Source: Elymus sibiricus
Taxonomy: Eukaryota; Streptophyta; Magnoliopsida; Poales; Poaceae
Direction of reading: 5' to 3'
NCBI GenBank assembly: GCA_039707655.1
Contig: CM077665.1
Location: 313,658,486 to 313,722,485 of the forward strand
DNA: 64,000 bases
The notes under the pieces were generated by a model. The model was not told where the DNA came from and made no database searches. It saw nothing but the letters and a program-made list of their open reading frames with translations. Position 1 is the stretch's first letter. Each line of letters begins with the position of its first letter. This document shows positions 22,865 through 34,668 of this stretch, piece after piece. The position numbers were made by a program, and so were the translations under genes.

Positions 22865-23195
22865 TTAGGCAAAATATTTTCCCTAATTTGAGGACTTGTA
22901 GTGCAAACCTCATTTCAGGGGGTTTTGAAAACCTAAATCAAATAAATGCGTTTTGGTGAAAATATTATTTTATAAAAATAGTTTTATGTCCTATACACAT
23001 GGCATGATCATTGGGCAAGACTTCGATCAAGGATATGAGTTTTGAGAGAAGAAGGATTTTTATGAATTTAACCACCATCAAACAAACAAGAAAATGGCAA
23101 ACAATTCAAGCATACACAAGCACACAATAAGTTTTAATTGGTCCAAATTTTTAAACTGATAATCATAGCAAGGTGGTCAAACACAAGGTGTGACA
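22865..23195 (-). mobile_element. Partial gypsy-type LTR, right part
   Basis: Continuation of the AT-rich LTR that ends at 3837. On the minus strand the sequence begins TGTCACACC at 23195, a plausible LTR start; on the plus side it abuts the truncated LTR of the next element. GAACCCCGCCC at 23196 could be the reverse of its polypurine tract. Confidence 0.5.
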
Positions 23196-26100
23196 GAACC
23201 CCGCCCGGTGACCGTGCGAGTTGTCTTCGTTGCCGCGGCCAACATGCTCCCCGGCGCCTGTGGATCTGTCTAGGAGGACCACCACCCTCTACTTCGTCTT
23301 CCCCGGGCAACTTATTGAACCGGGACGGCCCGTGCGCTCGCCATCGAGCTCGTTTTCACGGCGTACGTCGCTGTCGTCCACCATCGTTCGCCACCGCTCC
23401 GGTCCGTCTCCGGCCTCCCCAACATCTCCATCGAGCTTGCACTGAGCTTCTCCCTCTCGACTCCCCTGCTTTTCCCCCTCGATCGATCGTCATAGTCGCC
23501 GCCTGCGACCCCCAATGGCCGTGCTCGGAGCTCCTGTTCATGCTCGATCTCCCGCGATAGCTTTCGGCTGTCCGCGTCCCCGCATCGCCCGTCCGCGTGC
23601 GCTTGCTTGTCCTTGGTCGCCCCCCACCCCCGCAGGCACTCGCGCGCCCTGCTGCCCGCTGCTACTGCTACTGCGCCACTATTGCTGCTACCAAGACCGC
23701 TGCTCTGCTTTGCTCCGCCACTGGCCGCCGCTAGCTGCTGCGCTGCTGCTGCGCCCGGGCCAGCCGCGCCGCTCCCTCAGCTCGCCGTTGCCTGGAGGAG
23801 CTCCTGCCGCCCGCGTGGCCTGTTGTCCCTGGCCGCCGGTGCCCCGCCGGGTCCGGCCGCTCGCCGAGCCTCTGCCGGCTACGGCCGCACCTCTGCTGGT
23901 GCGTGCGCATGTGGAGTTGCCCCGTGACCGGCTGGCCCACTGACTAGTGGGTCCGGACGGGTTAATTATCCTGACAAATTAAATTAGGAGCTAGGTTAGT
24001 CTAATCTATCACTGTCATGTGGACCCCCGTAGTTAAAATAACGCTTTAACTTAACTCTGGCCATGACATGTAGGCCCCACCGCACTGTTCACATTTGACC
24101 AGTCAACTGTTGACTACTGAGTCAACAGTTGACCTGGCCCCACCTGTCAGCCCCTCTGTCCTCGTTGTTGGGTACACTTTCGGGTGCATCTAGCCTTTTC
24201 CGTTTAATATATTTCGGAATCAAAAAAATCCAGTAATTTTAGAAAATGGTTAAAACTTCGAAAAATCATATAAAATAAACCGTAAGTCAGATGAAAATAA
24301 TTTAAAGATGAAGGTTGCCCGGAAAAATATAACGAATCTGAATATGCAGCCCATTCATCTGTCACATGCCTCTAGTATGATGAACATGGAATTTTCCCTC
24401 TGATTCATCTGTCTGATAAATGCCAAAGACCTGGGAAATATCCACAGATATTTTCCCTCTCTATCTGTAATGTGTAGCACTGCGTTAGGTCACCCCTAGC
24501 ACAGCTTATTGCCTTGACATGCATCATGATGCATCTGTTTGCTTTATATTTATTGTTTCCTCCCCCTCTTCTCTCTGGTAGACCCCGATACCGACGCTGC
24601 TACCAGGTACGACTACGCTTCTGACGTCCAGCATCTTGTAGCAGAGCAACCAGGCAAGCAAAACTCCTTGATCATTCATATATCGCCCATTCCTACTCTC
24701 TCATGCTTGCATTAGATTTTGCTATTGTTGTTGATAGCTCCTATTCTGATGCATAGCCTGTTTTTGTAACCTGATGTTGTACTTTACATGTCTATCATAA
24801 ATGCTTAGTATAGGTTGGCTAGTGATCCACCAATGGCCCCTCACCTTGTCCTTGTTGCCCTTGCTTCATCATCGATGACTCGATCAACGAGTTCGACGCC
24901 CTGAGCCTGACACATCACCTCACACCCCCTTAGTTGAATGACTCTGCAGAGTTACTATCGAGTGCCGAGGGTGATAACTTATAACGCACTCCTGATGATA
25001 ACTCTGTAGTGAAGCTAGCCGGTCGTGGATTTTAGAGGGTGATTCCTCCTTCACCACTCCCGATAACGACTCTGTCGTGCAACACCTCAAGTGTGAAACC
25101 TCGAGGGTGATTCCTCCCAGGTCACCTTGACTGTTACATTGAGTGGAATCCATCAAGGGTGATTCCTTGGATTCCCCCTTGATGTTATGGACACATGGTT
25201 ACTTTGACTTTACCCTAGAACCATGTGAAAGATGGGTCATCCCCGAGGGGTACCTGCAATTGATGTGTAGTCGGGTTGACCAAAAAGGTACCAGCGAGAT
25301 AACTACACGGCACGGTCGGGCATTATTAGCCCTTGCCGTAAGTCCAAGAGATGGGGCAACGGGACCATAGATCCGGGATCATTGATCATCTCCGCGCGCT
25401 ACCAAGACACTAACGGGTTTGGATATGTGATCTGAGTAGGCCTCCGGCCTTTTTCGCACTGACCACCACGCGGGAATAAGTATGGGCACTCTGCGTCGTA
25501 CATTCTCTCGAAAGCTCTTCAGACGTTGCAGTGAGCGGCACGCGCCCGGGTGGCCCGCGTAAGCACCTGCTTTGTTTAAAGAAGTGCCAGGACTGACACC
25601 GGTCGTCCTCGTAACGTACAGGAGTGCTTAGGGTGATGGGCCCATGACTCCTGAGCACTTAGGATGTAGACTGGTGTGTTGACCTCTCTGTTGAGCCTAG
25701 GTAGAACTACGGCGTGTTGATCAGCCGAGGTCGGGCATGACCTGGAAAGCGTGTCTGGCCGGAGTTAATCAAGCGTGTTGGGTAAGTTCGTGCACCCCTC
25801 CAAGGAAGTATATCTATTTGAATAGTCGTGTCCATGGTAACAGACTCTCAGAGTTGTATTCTGATCTATACAGCTAGAACTTGATACTTGTGACATGAAA
25901 TGTAAATGATGGCTCCGGGATTGCTTCCTCGTAGGGAGTCGAGGAAGGATCTCTGGGCGTTACTATAACATACTTACTTATAATATGCTAATCTGCACTC
26001 CTCTAATGTTGCAAGACACTGAAGATGCTAGTCTTCGATAGGACTAGGCCTTCCCTTCTATTCTGGAATTTCTGCAGTTCAGTCCAAAGATATAGCCCCA

Positions 26101-26600
26101 TTCCTTTGATATTCAAGCATACTTAGCATAGATCTGATGTAAGTCTTGCGAGTACTTTGGATGAGTACTCATAGTTGCTTTTCTCCCCTTTTCCCCTTGA
26201 TACGATTGCTGCGATTAGATGATGGAGCCCAGGAGCCATTTGATCCAGCCGACGACTACTACTATCAGGACGGAGCGTACTACTACGTGGAGGCCGCCGA
26301 GTAGTTAGGAGGCTCCCACGAAGGAGGCCTTGCCTTTTCAATCCATGTTGATCTTTGTGCTAGCCTTCTTAAGGCGAACTTGTTTACTTATGTCTGTACT
26401 CAGAGATTGTTGCTTCCACTGACTCGTTTGTAATCGAGCTTATGTATTCGAGCCCTCGAGGCCCCTGGCTTGTAATATAAAGCGTGTATGACTTTAATTT
26501 GTGTCTAGAGTTGTGTTGTGATATCTTCCCGTGAGTCTCTGATCTTGATCGTGTGCATTTTCGTGTATGATTAGCATACGATCAATGCGGGGGCATCACA
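23196..26600 (+). mobile_element. 5'-truncated gypsy LTR, plus orientation
   Basis: Homologous in inverted orientation to the LTRs at 4045-7799 and 13702-18714: shared landmarks include the segment with ATGCATAGCCTG, the GACCCCGATACCGACGCTGC clause and the CGAGGCCCCTGGCTTGTAAT clause. It ends GGCATCACA directly before a primer-binding site. The AT-rich start of the LTR is missing, so it is truncated on the left. It retains the segment equivalent to the 70 bp lost from 4045-7799, which serves as an outgroup. GC-rich ORFs at 23138-23943 are compositional, not genes. Confidence 0.8.
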
Positions 26601-26603
26601 AGT

Positions 26604-26615
26604 TGGTATCAGAGC
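26604..26615 (+). other. Primer-binding site of the truncated gypsy element
   Basis: TGGTATCAGAGC three bases after the LTR end, as in the complete element. Only ~85 bp of its internal region follows before the copia element begins at 26701. Confidence 0.88.
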
Positions 26616-26700
26616 CATCTGCATGTAGGAAGCCCCTTTCCAAACTCCTTCGTGAACTGCAAAATGCGCACTATGCGTTTTTGTGAACTGCGCCACAGAG

Positions 26701-28201
26701 TGTAGGATCGAAAGTAAGTCTAGAGGGGGGGTGATTAGACTATTTGACCAAATAAAAATTCTACCTTTTCCCAATTTTAGTTGTGGGCAGATTTTAGCAA
26801 TGATAGCAAGTCAAGCACACCCGTAAAATGATAAGAGTATAGCAGCGGAAAGTAAAGACAAGCACATGTAAAATGATAAGGGTAGGAAGATCAAACGCAA
26901 TTTGAAGTCACGAAGATTTTTCCCGTGGTTCCGATAGGTGGTGCTATCGTACGTCCACGTTTATGGAGTCTTCAACCCACGGAGGGTAGCGGTCGCGAGA
27001 GTCCACGGAGGGCTCCACCCAAAAGGGTCCACGAAGTAGCAACCTTGACTATTTCATAACGGCTTCCGTCCACGAAGGACTAGCCTCACTATGGGTAGAT
27101 CTTCACAAAGTAGGCGATCTCCTTGCCCATACAAACTTCTTGGTTCAACTCCACAACACGAAGTAGGAGGCTCCCAAGCGACACCTAACCAATCTAGGAG
27201 GCGTCACCCTCCAAAAGGTATTAGGCTCGATAGTGATGATGAACTCCTTTCTCTTGTGCTTCAAGATGATAGACTCCTCAACACTCAATCACTCTCTCAC
27301 GGATTTGGCTTGGTAGAAGAGATTGATTGGGTGGAAAGCAACTTGGGGAGGCTAGAAATCAAGATCCATATGGTTGAAGTGGATGATCTTGATCTCAACA
27401 CAAGGGTAGGTGGTTCTCTCTCAGAAATTTGGATATGGGAAGTGGGGAACTGTTCTGAGTGCTTTTCTTACGAGTGGGATGTGGTGGAGGGGCATATATA
27501 GGCATCTCCAAACATCCAACCGTTACATCATTATTGACCAACTCGATGAAACCGAAGTAAAAACTCGGTCATACCGATTTGTTCAAAATGTGGCAACTTT
27601 AGGAATCTCGGTGAAACCGATATATGATTCTCGGCAGTACCGATATGAGGGTCCGAGGGCAGTTTTTAAACTCGGTGAGACCGATCCATAAAACTCGGAA
27701 ATTCCGATTTTATAAACTTGGTCATCCGAATGTTGGTCACCGAAACTCGGTTGCATCGATGTAGTACTTGGTTGTACCGAGAAGCTAGGGTTTGGCTAGG
27801 GTTCTGTCTGAGATGGAAAATCGGTAGGGCCGAGTGGGAAACTTGGTGGCACCGATTTTGTGTGGTAGGGTTTAGACAGTGTATTTTGTGGGAGATCTTG
27901 TGGGTGTTTTTGGTGGCTAGCACTTGTGCACATGGAGCAATTGTTCACCAACATTACCTCACCCCCTTTTAATAGTATTGGCTTTCCTATGGACTCAAAG
28001 TGATTTCTCACAAAGTGAAATGTAGAGTCTCCTTGCTTGAAGCTTTGGCAATTCCATTCCTTGCATCTTGGGGTCTCCTCACAATCTGTAGCCATCCCAT
28101 CATTGAACTTTTCCTAAAATATACTTAGTGGAAACATGAGTCTAGTGAGATATATGTTGTTATTAATTACCAAAACCACCAAGGGAGCAAATGTGCTTTC
28201 A
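26701..28201 (-). repeat. 3' LTR of the copia element
   Basis: 1501 bp, direct repeat of 33090-34593 with a few percent differences. Between about 27540 and 27870 it carries a dense series of TCGGT-N4-ACCGA-type motifs. ORFs here are LTR sequence. Confidence 0.92.
27541..27865. repeat. Dispersed short palindromes TCGGT-N(3-5)-ACCGA in the copia LTR
   Basis: At least ten variants in ~320 bp, for example CTCGGTCATACCGATTT, CTCGGTGAAACCGATAT, CTCGGTGAGACCGATCC and ATCGGTAGGGCCGAGTG, spaced ~20-50 bp. The sister LTR has the same set at ~33930-34260. Confidence 0.85.
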
Positions 28202-28217
28202 ATCTCCCCCTTTTTGG
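28202..28217 (-). other. Polypurine tract of the copia element
   Basis: Minus strand CCAAAAAGGGGGAGAT abuts the 3' LTR start TGAAAGCAC. Similar tracts recur at 28663-28677 (CCAAAGGGGGAGAAG) and at ~30472-30500, the multiple tracts typical of SIRE-type elements. Confidence 0.85.
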
Positions 28218-28710
28218 TAATGATGACAACATATAGATCAAAGCTTTGACATATGATATAATCAATGAATAAAATCATCGCTTTGAGAAGTATGTCATAA
28301 GCAAGACCTCCCCCTAAATTTGTGCACTATTTTGAATTTGCGTTTGAATGCAAATGCACAATCGATTAGGTTCATGGGGCACTCTTCCATGTCACATATA
28401 GCTTGGTGGTGTGCGAGAATAATATGAATGAACAACATAGCACAACACATCAAGCAAAAGTGAATGATCATCTCATAAGCATCTCAAAGATAGGAAATAG
28501 TAGCAACACATAAGAAGTATATGATCAAACACCAAACAAGTTTAACACAAACTGTAAGCCAAAAAAGTTTAACACAAACTATAAGCCAAAAGATTTTAAA
28601 GTTTTGGAGAGCGATAAAAGGCAACACACACTCACTCTCTCGAAGCCCTATGATCTATACAACTTCTCCCCCTTTGGCAACAAGTTACCAAAAAGTTCAA
28701 AGGTATAGAA

Positions 28711-29139
28711 CTAATCGTCTCTCTGGGGCTGATCTCCTCCGGTTGTTGATGTAGGAGTCGAGAGAACCGCTTCGGCGAAGACTTCTGCAGATGTCATGGA
28801 AGGAGTTGGAGTAGACACTGGAGGTGCTGAAGGAGCTGAAGGAGCTGCAGCAGGGGCTGATGAAGATGGTCTCATCTTAGGAGCAAACACTGTAGGAGTT
28901 CTGGCTTGAATCTTGAATTGAGTGCTGGTCCGGAGAGCTGGAATGGCATCATCGTCATCATCATCTGAGGTGTGAGGAATGGCTACAGCATCCTCTTCCT
29001 TCCTGAGCTCATCAACAGTCTTGGGCAACCCATGAGAGCTTGGGGTGCCTGGATCTTCTGAAGAAGGAGAACTGGCCTCAGGACTAGCGCATTGATCTGC
29101 ATCAACATTGGGCTCTCTGAAGTCATTTTGGTTGTCCAC
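28711..29139 (-). pseudogene. Env-position ORF fragment of the copia element
   Basis: 142 codons downstream of the missing pol on the gag strand: an acidic, Ser/Pro-rich protein (MDNQNDFREPNVDADQC, a run of six Asp, Ala/Pro repeats, end TTGGDQPQRDD). SIRE-lineage copia elements carry an extra ORF here whose product has been called envelope-like. I see no signal peptide or transmembrane helix in this piece, so it is at best a fragment. Identity rests on position and lineage only. Confidence 0.4.
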
Positions 29140-30865
29140 TGAATCTCACATATTGACCCTGTGAATAGAGCATAGAAGAGCAGTGGGGTTGAGCATCACA
29201 AAACACATAATTTTTTCAAAATTTGAACAAGGAAATTCTTAGTTTTAGATTTCTGCAAAATGGATTTCGGTACCACCGAGTCAAGATTTTCGGATCCATC
29301 GAGACATATGGTCTACTTCACAGAAACTTGGCAGTCACTTCGGTGTCACCGAAAATGACCGCTCGGTTTCACCGAGACCATTCTCAGGAACCCTAGAACC
29401 AAAATCGGTAGAACCGATTTTTGCGACTCGGTGTCACCGAGATGCGTTTTGCGGACGGCTAAACCTAAAATTTTCTCGTTCGCTAATCTAATGAATTTTC
29501 TAGTGGATTAGGAAGATTGCAACAGGTGGATTATCGATAAGAGTACCCTAATGCGCATGAATCGGAAAGAGGAGCGCACAAGGGGGCGGATTCATACCCT
29601 AACTCGATGAAGAATCCGCTAAGGCGACGACGGCGGCGAAGATTCCGTCGACGGCGGCGAAGATTCCGTCGACGGCAGCGATTACCAACGGCGGAGGTGC
29701 ACGGGGAGGCAAGGGCGACGACCAGGGGGTCCGGAGCGGCAGTTCGGGGCTTGGAGAAACAAACTTTTGGTGAATGAATTTCAAAAGTCAGGTCCGCCAG
29801 GTTATATACCCCAGACTGTCGGTGAAACCAATTGGAACATTTCGGTGCCACCGAGTTTCCTAACTGTCAGGTGACAGAGAAACTCGGTGTGACCAAGAAT
29901 ACCCGATCGGTTGAACCGAGATCAAAAACCTAGATCAACTCAGTGATTCAGTGGAACCAAGTTTTTTGGGTTGGTTACACCGAGATTTATAGAGAGGTTT
30001 TGGAATGCAGCTCTTTTCGACACGGTACTCCGAGTGCTCCTCACACAGAGGGTTCGAGAAGTGCTTGTTCAAGTTTTGTGACGTAGCATGAATATAACTT
30101 GAGACGAGAAAGCATAGATAGCTAGAGAGGGGTCCTAGGCATTCTTGTACATCCAATTGGCAAAAGAAAACCAAAAGCCAAATAGCAACAATTGGATATC
30201 CTTGAATGAGTAAAGATATGCGCACCAACATGCTCACACAATAAGATGTCAAATGAAATCATGGCAAACATTCAGAAACACTCTAGCATCTATCAAGCAC
30301 TTCGGCGATGACGTAGTCATCTATATATGAGTATATTGACTTAGGAGCCAAGTAAGAATACTTGATCATAGGTCATGCTCATCGTTTAAGCACAAGTGGG
30401 GTTGCCACTTTTACATAAAGCTTGTTAATGTTGTCACATTCTAAGAGATGCTTTAAATCAAGTCTTAGAGTAAAGCTCCCCCTTGATGTGACATCCCCCC
30501 TAAGAGGAATAAACTAACCTTGGGTTTTGTCATAGAAGACTTCATGTGGGTGATGTAGTGGTGGATGCTCATAGTTGATGAAGATCATCTTGAGTTGGGA
30601 GCAATCCTTTTTGTTTCTTACTCTCCTCACCTACATGGGTTAGTGCCAAACACAAGAGACAAATACAAGGATATCTATAGACATGGAGTGCAAATCATAC
30701 ATGATGATGTCCATGGATTCATTAATTACCTTGTCCCTTGCTTACCTTTGAGGGAATGTGTGACTCCTTGAACTATTGCATAATGTTGATGTTGATTGCA
30801 ACTAGTCCTTGCCAATAATGAATGTGAGTGGATTTCATTGGCGGAGTAACCCCTCAAGAACTTCT
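29140..30865 (-). other. Copia internal region where pol is absent
   Basis: About 1.7 kb with no copia protease, integrase, RT or RNase H motif in any minus-strand frame. The part 29260-30000 carries another group of TCGGT/ACCGA palindromes (for example at 29265, 29337, 29362, 29403, 29427, 29843, 29905). A minus-strand ORF at 29531-29851 has a short RRRNLRRRR repeat encoded by a small tandem repeat and is not a convincing gene. Confidence 0.6.
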
Positions 30866-31861
30866 CTAGTTCTTCTTCTTGGGGACCCACGTCAAGTTGA
30901 TGGGGATCCTTGGTGTTGTAGTAGTGTTAGTTGAAGTAGAACTTGGAGTAGCCTTGGGAACCCACTTCACCATGGCTAGGGACTCATCTTCAAGTGTGTC
31001 GATGTCATCATGAAGCTTTCCCTTGCCCTTGTGGTCTTGTGGAGGAAGGTCATCTTGAGAGCTTGTTCCCTTGGGAGGAGTAGGTTCATACTTCTCCCTT
31101 TGAGGAACAAACTTAGGCTTGGGGTATTGACCTTCTTCCCATTCGACTCCATTGGCGTTGAAGTAGCCAATGTCATGGTTCTTCCGGTATCCTCCATGTT
31201 TGCGTACAATTTCCTCAAATTGCTTACATCCGGCAAGAGTTTTGTAGATACCTTTTTCTATAATCCCTTTCAATAGATCATTTTCTTGCTCAAGTGTAAC
31301 TTGGCTAAGAGAGTCGTTAGTGGGATCAATATAACTACTAGAAGCAATATCATTGGATTTATCATTTTTATTGTTACTAGTTGAAGAACCTTGCTTGCCT
31401 TTGTTACTAGTTTGCTTAGCCTTAACTTGTGGAATTAATGTAGACAAGAGAAGTCGTTTGGCTAGATAAGAGAAAGTCTTCTTTCGAAGATCGTCATTGA
31501 TAGCTTTAAGGAATTCTTGCTCTTGCTCCAAATTGAGCTTCTCGAAGCGGAGCTTCTCATGAGTCCTTACAAGTTCTCTATGATCTTCTAGAGTAGACTC
31601 GTGGGCTAACTTAAGAGTGTTTAGTTCTTTAGTTAGTCACTCAATTTCCAACTTAGCATCATCACACGACTTATCTTGACTAGAGTGATTACTAACAAGT
31701 TCATTTTGACTAGTATCACTAGATTTGTCAAATAGCAAGTCATCATCTCCTAGTAGGTCATCCACATCACTATTGAAATCAAGATATTCGGGGTGTGATA
31801 CCTTGGGGCATTTAGCCATGAAGCAACTTCCACTCCCTTCATTTGGTGAATCAAATATGTT
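30866..31861 (-). pseudogene. Copia Gag, C-terminal extension
   Basis: Open pieces 31637-31819 and 30866-31531 lie in the same frame as the upstream gag ORF (31862-32845), separated by single in-frame stop codons (TAG near 31862 and a stop near 31637). The product is hydrophilic and helical (LEQENDLLKGIIEKGIYKT, EEIVRKHGGYRKNHDIGY) and ends WVPKKKN. A long coiled-coil-like C-terminal Gag tail is a trait of SIRE/Maximus elements. Pol should follow but does not. Confidence 0.75.
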
Positions 31862-33036
31862 CTAGGAGTTGGAGCAAACGAGTGCAAGTCCGGCAACACC
31901 TTCATCTTGACTATAGTCGGAGTCGGAGTGATAGCTTCTCTCGGAGTGGTAGTCGGATACGGAGCCGGAAACCCATTCACCAACATGAGCTTGATGTCTT
32001 CTTCTTGAATAGCTCTTGGTGTACTTGTCCTTCTTCTCCGAGTCTCTACTTCTCCTTGAGGGTCTTCGTTCATAACGATCATCTCTACTCCTTCTCTCTC
32101 TTCGAGGTGACTCATCTCTTGAGCTCTTGCTTCTAGGTGACTCTTCCCTTCTTTTGTGGAGGGGCGTGCACTCATTGGAGTAGTGTCTGGGCCTTCCACA
32201 ATTGTAAAAATTCCGGTTACGACTAGATGAACGCTTCTCTTCATATCTTGAGTTGGAGTTCCTCTCTTTGCCTCTACTCTTGTAGAACTTGTTGAATTTC
32301 TTGACCATGAGGCTTATCTCTTCATTGGTAACAAGGTTGTCGCTTGAAGTAGCGGAAGCATCACTTGAGGCTTTGTAAGCACCGCTTGACTTGTTGTGAA
32401 GTTCTTCCTTGTCCTTGAGTGACATCTCATGAGCAACAATCCTTCCAATCACTTCCGTAGGCTTGAGATCTTTGTAGTTCGGCATCATTTGGATCAATGT
32501 GCACACGGTGTCATACTTTCCATCCAAGTCTCTAAGGATCTTCTTGATGATGAATTTGTTGGTCATTTCTTCACTTCCTAAGCCGGCAATCTCATTGGTA
32601 ATGAGAACTAGCCTAGAGTACATCTCCGCAACTCCTTCACCATCCTTCATCTTGAACTTGTCAAGTTGACTTTCAAGCACATCCAACTTAGATTCCCTAG
32701 TGGATTCGGTACCTTCGTGCATATCAACCAAAGTGTCCCAAATTTCCTTTAAATTCTCAAGACGGCTGATTTTGTTGAATTCTTCGGGGCATAGACAGTT
32801 GAATAGAATGTCACATGCTTGAGCATTGTATTGCAACATCTTCAATTCTTACGCGGTCGCTTCACGATCCGGTTCCTTTCCATCACCAAAGAAATCACCT
32901 TGCAAGCCGGAACAACAGCCCAAACGGCGGGGTTATGACCAAGAATATGCATTTTCATCTTATGCTTCCAACTAGCAAAATTTGTACCATCAAAGTACGG
33001 ACCTCTACGGTGATAATTTCCCTCACTAGACGCCAT
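31862..33036 (-). pseudogene. Copia Gag, N-terminal and nucleocapsid part
   Basis: The start at 33036 reads MASSEGNYHRRGPYFDGTNF, standard for this gag family; a frameshift near 32845 moves it into the next ORF (31862-32845). That ORF has the copia gag (UBN2-type) core: LENLKEIWDTLVDMHEGTE, LDKFKMKDGEGVAEMYSRL, LRDLDGKYDTVCTLIQM. The zinc knuckle is degraded: FYNCGRPRHYSNEC has lost the first cysteine (F in its place) and the usual Gly (R in its place). An Arg/Ser/Asp-rich tail follows. The protein could not bind RNA normally. Confidence 0.85.
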
Positions 33037-33075
33037 ACTCTCCTAGGTTGTGAAACCAATGCAATGGAGACCAAA

Positions 33076-33087
33076 GCTCTGATACCA
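33076..33087 (-). other. Primer-binding site of the copia element
   Basis: Minus strand TGGTATCAGAGC two bases inside the 5' LTR; complement of initiator tRNA-Met. Confidence 0.92.
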
Positions 33088-33089
33088 CT

Positions 33090-34593
33090 TGTAGGATCGA
33101 AAGTAAGTCTAGGGGGGTGATTAGACTACTTGAGCAAATAAAAATTCTACCTTTTCCCAATTTTAGTTGTGGGCAGATTTTAGCAATGATAGCAAGTCAA
33201 GCACACCCTACACACGCATGTCTAAGAGTATAGCAGCGGAAAGTAAAGACAAGCACATGTAAAATGATAAGGGTAGGAAGATCAAACGCAATTTGAAGTC
33301 ACGAAGATTTTTCCCGGGGTTCCGATAGGTGGTGCTATCGTACGTCCACGTTTATGGAGTCTTCAACCCACGAAGGGTAGCGGTCGCGAGAGTCCACGGA
33401 GGGCTCCAGCCAAAAGGGTCCACAAAGTAGCAACCTTGACTATTTCATAACGGCTTCCGTCCACGAAGGACTAGCCTCACTATGGTTAGATCTTCACGAA
33501 GTAGGCGATCTCCTTGCCCGTACAAACTTCTTGGTTCAACTCCACAACACGAAGTAGGAGGCACCCAAGCGACACCTAACCAATCTAGGAGGCACCACCC
33601 TCCAAAAGGTAATAGGCTCGATAGTGATGATGAACTCCTTGCTCTTGTGCTTCAAGATGATAGACTCCTCAACACTCAATCACTCTCTCACAGATTTGGC
33701 TTGGTAGAAGAGATTGATTGGGTGGAAAGCAACTTGGGGAGGCTAGAAATCAAGATCCATATGGTTGGAGTGGATGATCTTGATCTCAACACAAGGGTAG
33801 GTGGTTCTCTCTCAGAAATTTGGATATGAGAAGTGGGGAACTGTTCTGAGTGCTTTTCTTACGAGTGGGATGTGGTGGAGGGGTATATATGGGCATCTCC
33901 AAAAATCCAACCGTTACACCATTATTGACCAACTCGGTGAAACCAAAGTAAAAACTCGGTCGTACCGATTTGTTCAAAATGTGGCAACTTTAGGAATCTC
34001 GGTGAGACTGATATATGATTCTCGGTAGTACCGATATGAGTGGCTGAGGGCAGTTTCCAAAATCAGTGAGACCGATCCATAAAACTCGGAAATTCCGATT
34101 TTATAAACTTGGTCATCCGAATGTTGGTCACCGAAACTCGGTTGCACCGATGTAGTACTTGGTTGTACCTAGAAGCTAGGGTTTGGCTAGGGTTCTGTCT
34201 GAGATGGAAAATCGGTAGGGCCGAGTGGGAAACTTGGTGGCACCGATTTTGTGTGGTAGGGTTTAGACAGAGTATTTTGTGGGAGAGCTTGTGGGTGTTT
34301 TTGGTGGCTAGCACTTGTGCACGTGGAGCAATTTGTTCACCAACATTACCTCACCCCCTTTTAATAGTATTGGCTTTGCTATGGACTCAAAGTGATTTCT
34401 CACAAAGTAAAATGTAGAGTCTCCTTACTTGAAGCTTTGGCAATTCTAGTCCTTGCATCTTGGGGTCTCCTCACAATCTATAGCCATCCCATCATTGAAC
34501 TTTTACTGAAATATACTTAGTGGAAACATGAGTCCAATGAGATATATGTTGTTATTAATTACCAAAATCACCAAGGGAGCAAATGTGCTTTCA
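33090..34593 (-). repeat. 5' LTR of the copia element
   Basis: 1504 bp, direct repeat of 26701-28201. Outer end GTGCTTTCA at 34593 joins CACTA sequence. Confidence 0.92.
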
Positions 34594-34668
34594 CCGATGC
34601 GGTGCAACCTCCCTGCTGGAGCTGTCCGCTGGAGGAGTGGCTGACTGACGACGACGGATCGGTGCCAT
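34594..34668 (-). pseudogene. 5' stub of the divergent Ser/Arg-rich ORF (element A)
   Basis: From ATG at 34668 the minus strand reads MAPIRRRQSATPPADSSS and is cut by the copia LTR after 25 codons. It aligns with the start of the same ORF in element B (MAP, then CRRRSTTPPEDSSSWGAAP). A TATA-like TTTATAACC lies ~80 bp upstream on the minus strand (about 34750-34758). Confidence 0.75.

Larger units (their letters stand above)
26701..34593 (-). mobile_element. Copia element, SIRE/Maximus-like, lacking pol
   Basis: Two ~1.5-kb LTRs (26701-28201 and 33090-34593) start TGTAGGATCG and end GTGCTTTCA on the plus strand. On the minus strand the order is 5' LTR (33090-34593), initiator-tRNA-Met primer site, a long gag broken by stops and a frameshift, a gap where pol should be, an env-position ORF, several polypurine tracts and the 3' LTR. 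The long coiled gag, an ORF after the pol position and repeated polypurine tracts suggest the SIRE/Maximus lineage. No RT, integrase or protease motif is visible between 28202 and 30865. The 5 bp on each side (CAGAG, CCGAT) do not match. Confidence 0.85.

Noticed and set aside
29531..29851. Minus-strand ORF with an RRRNLRRRR repeat as a possible basic protein
   Set aside because: The repeat comes from a short DNA tandem repeat (GACGGCGGCGAAGATTCC); no start context or homologous motif.
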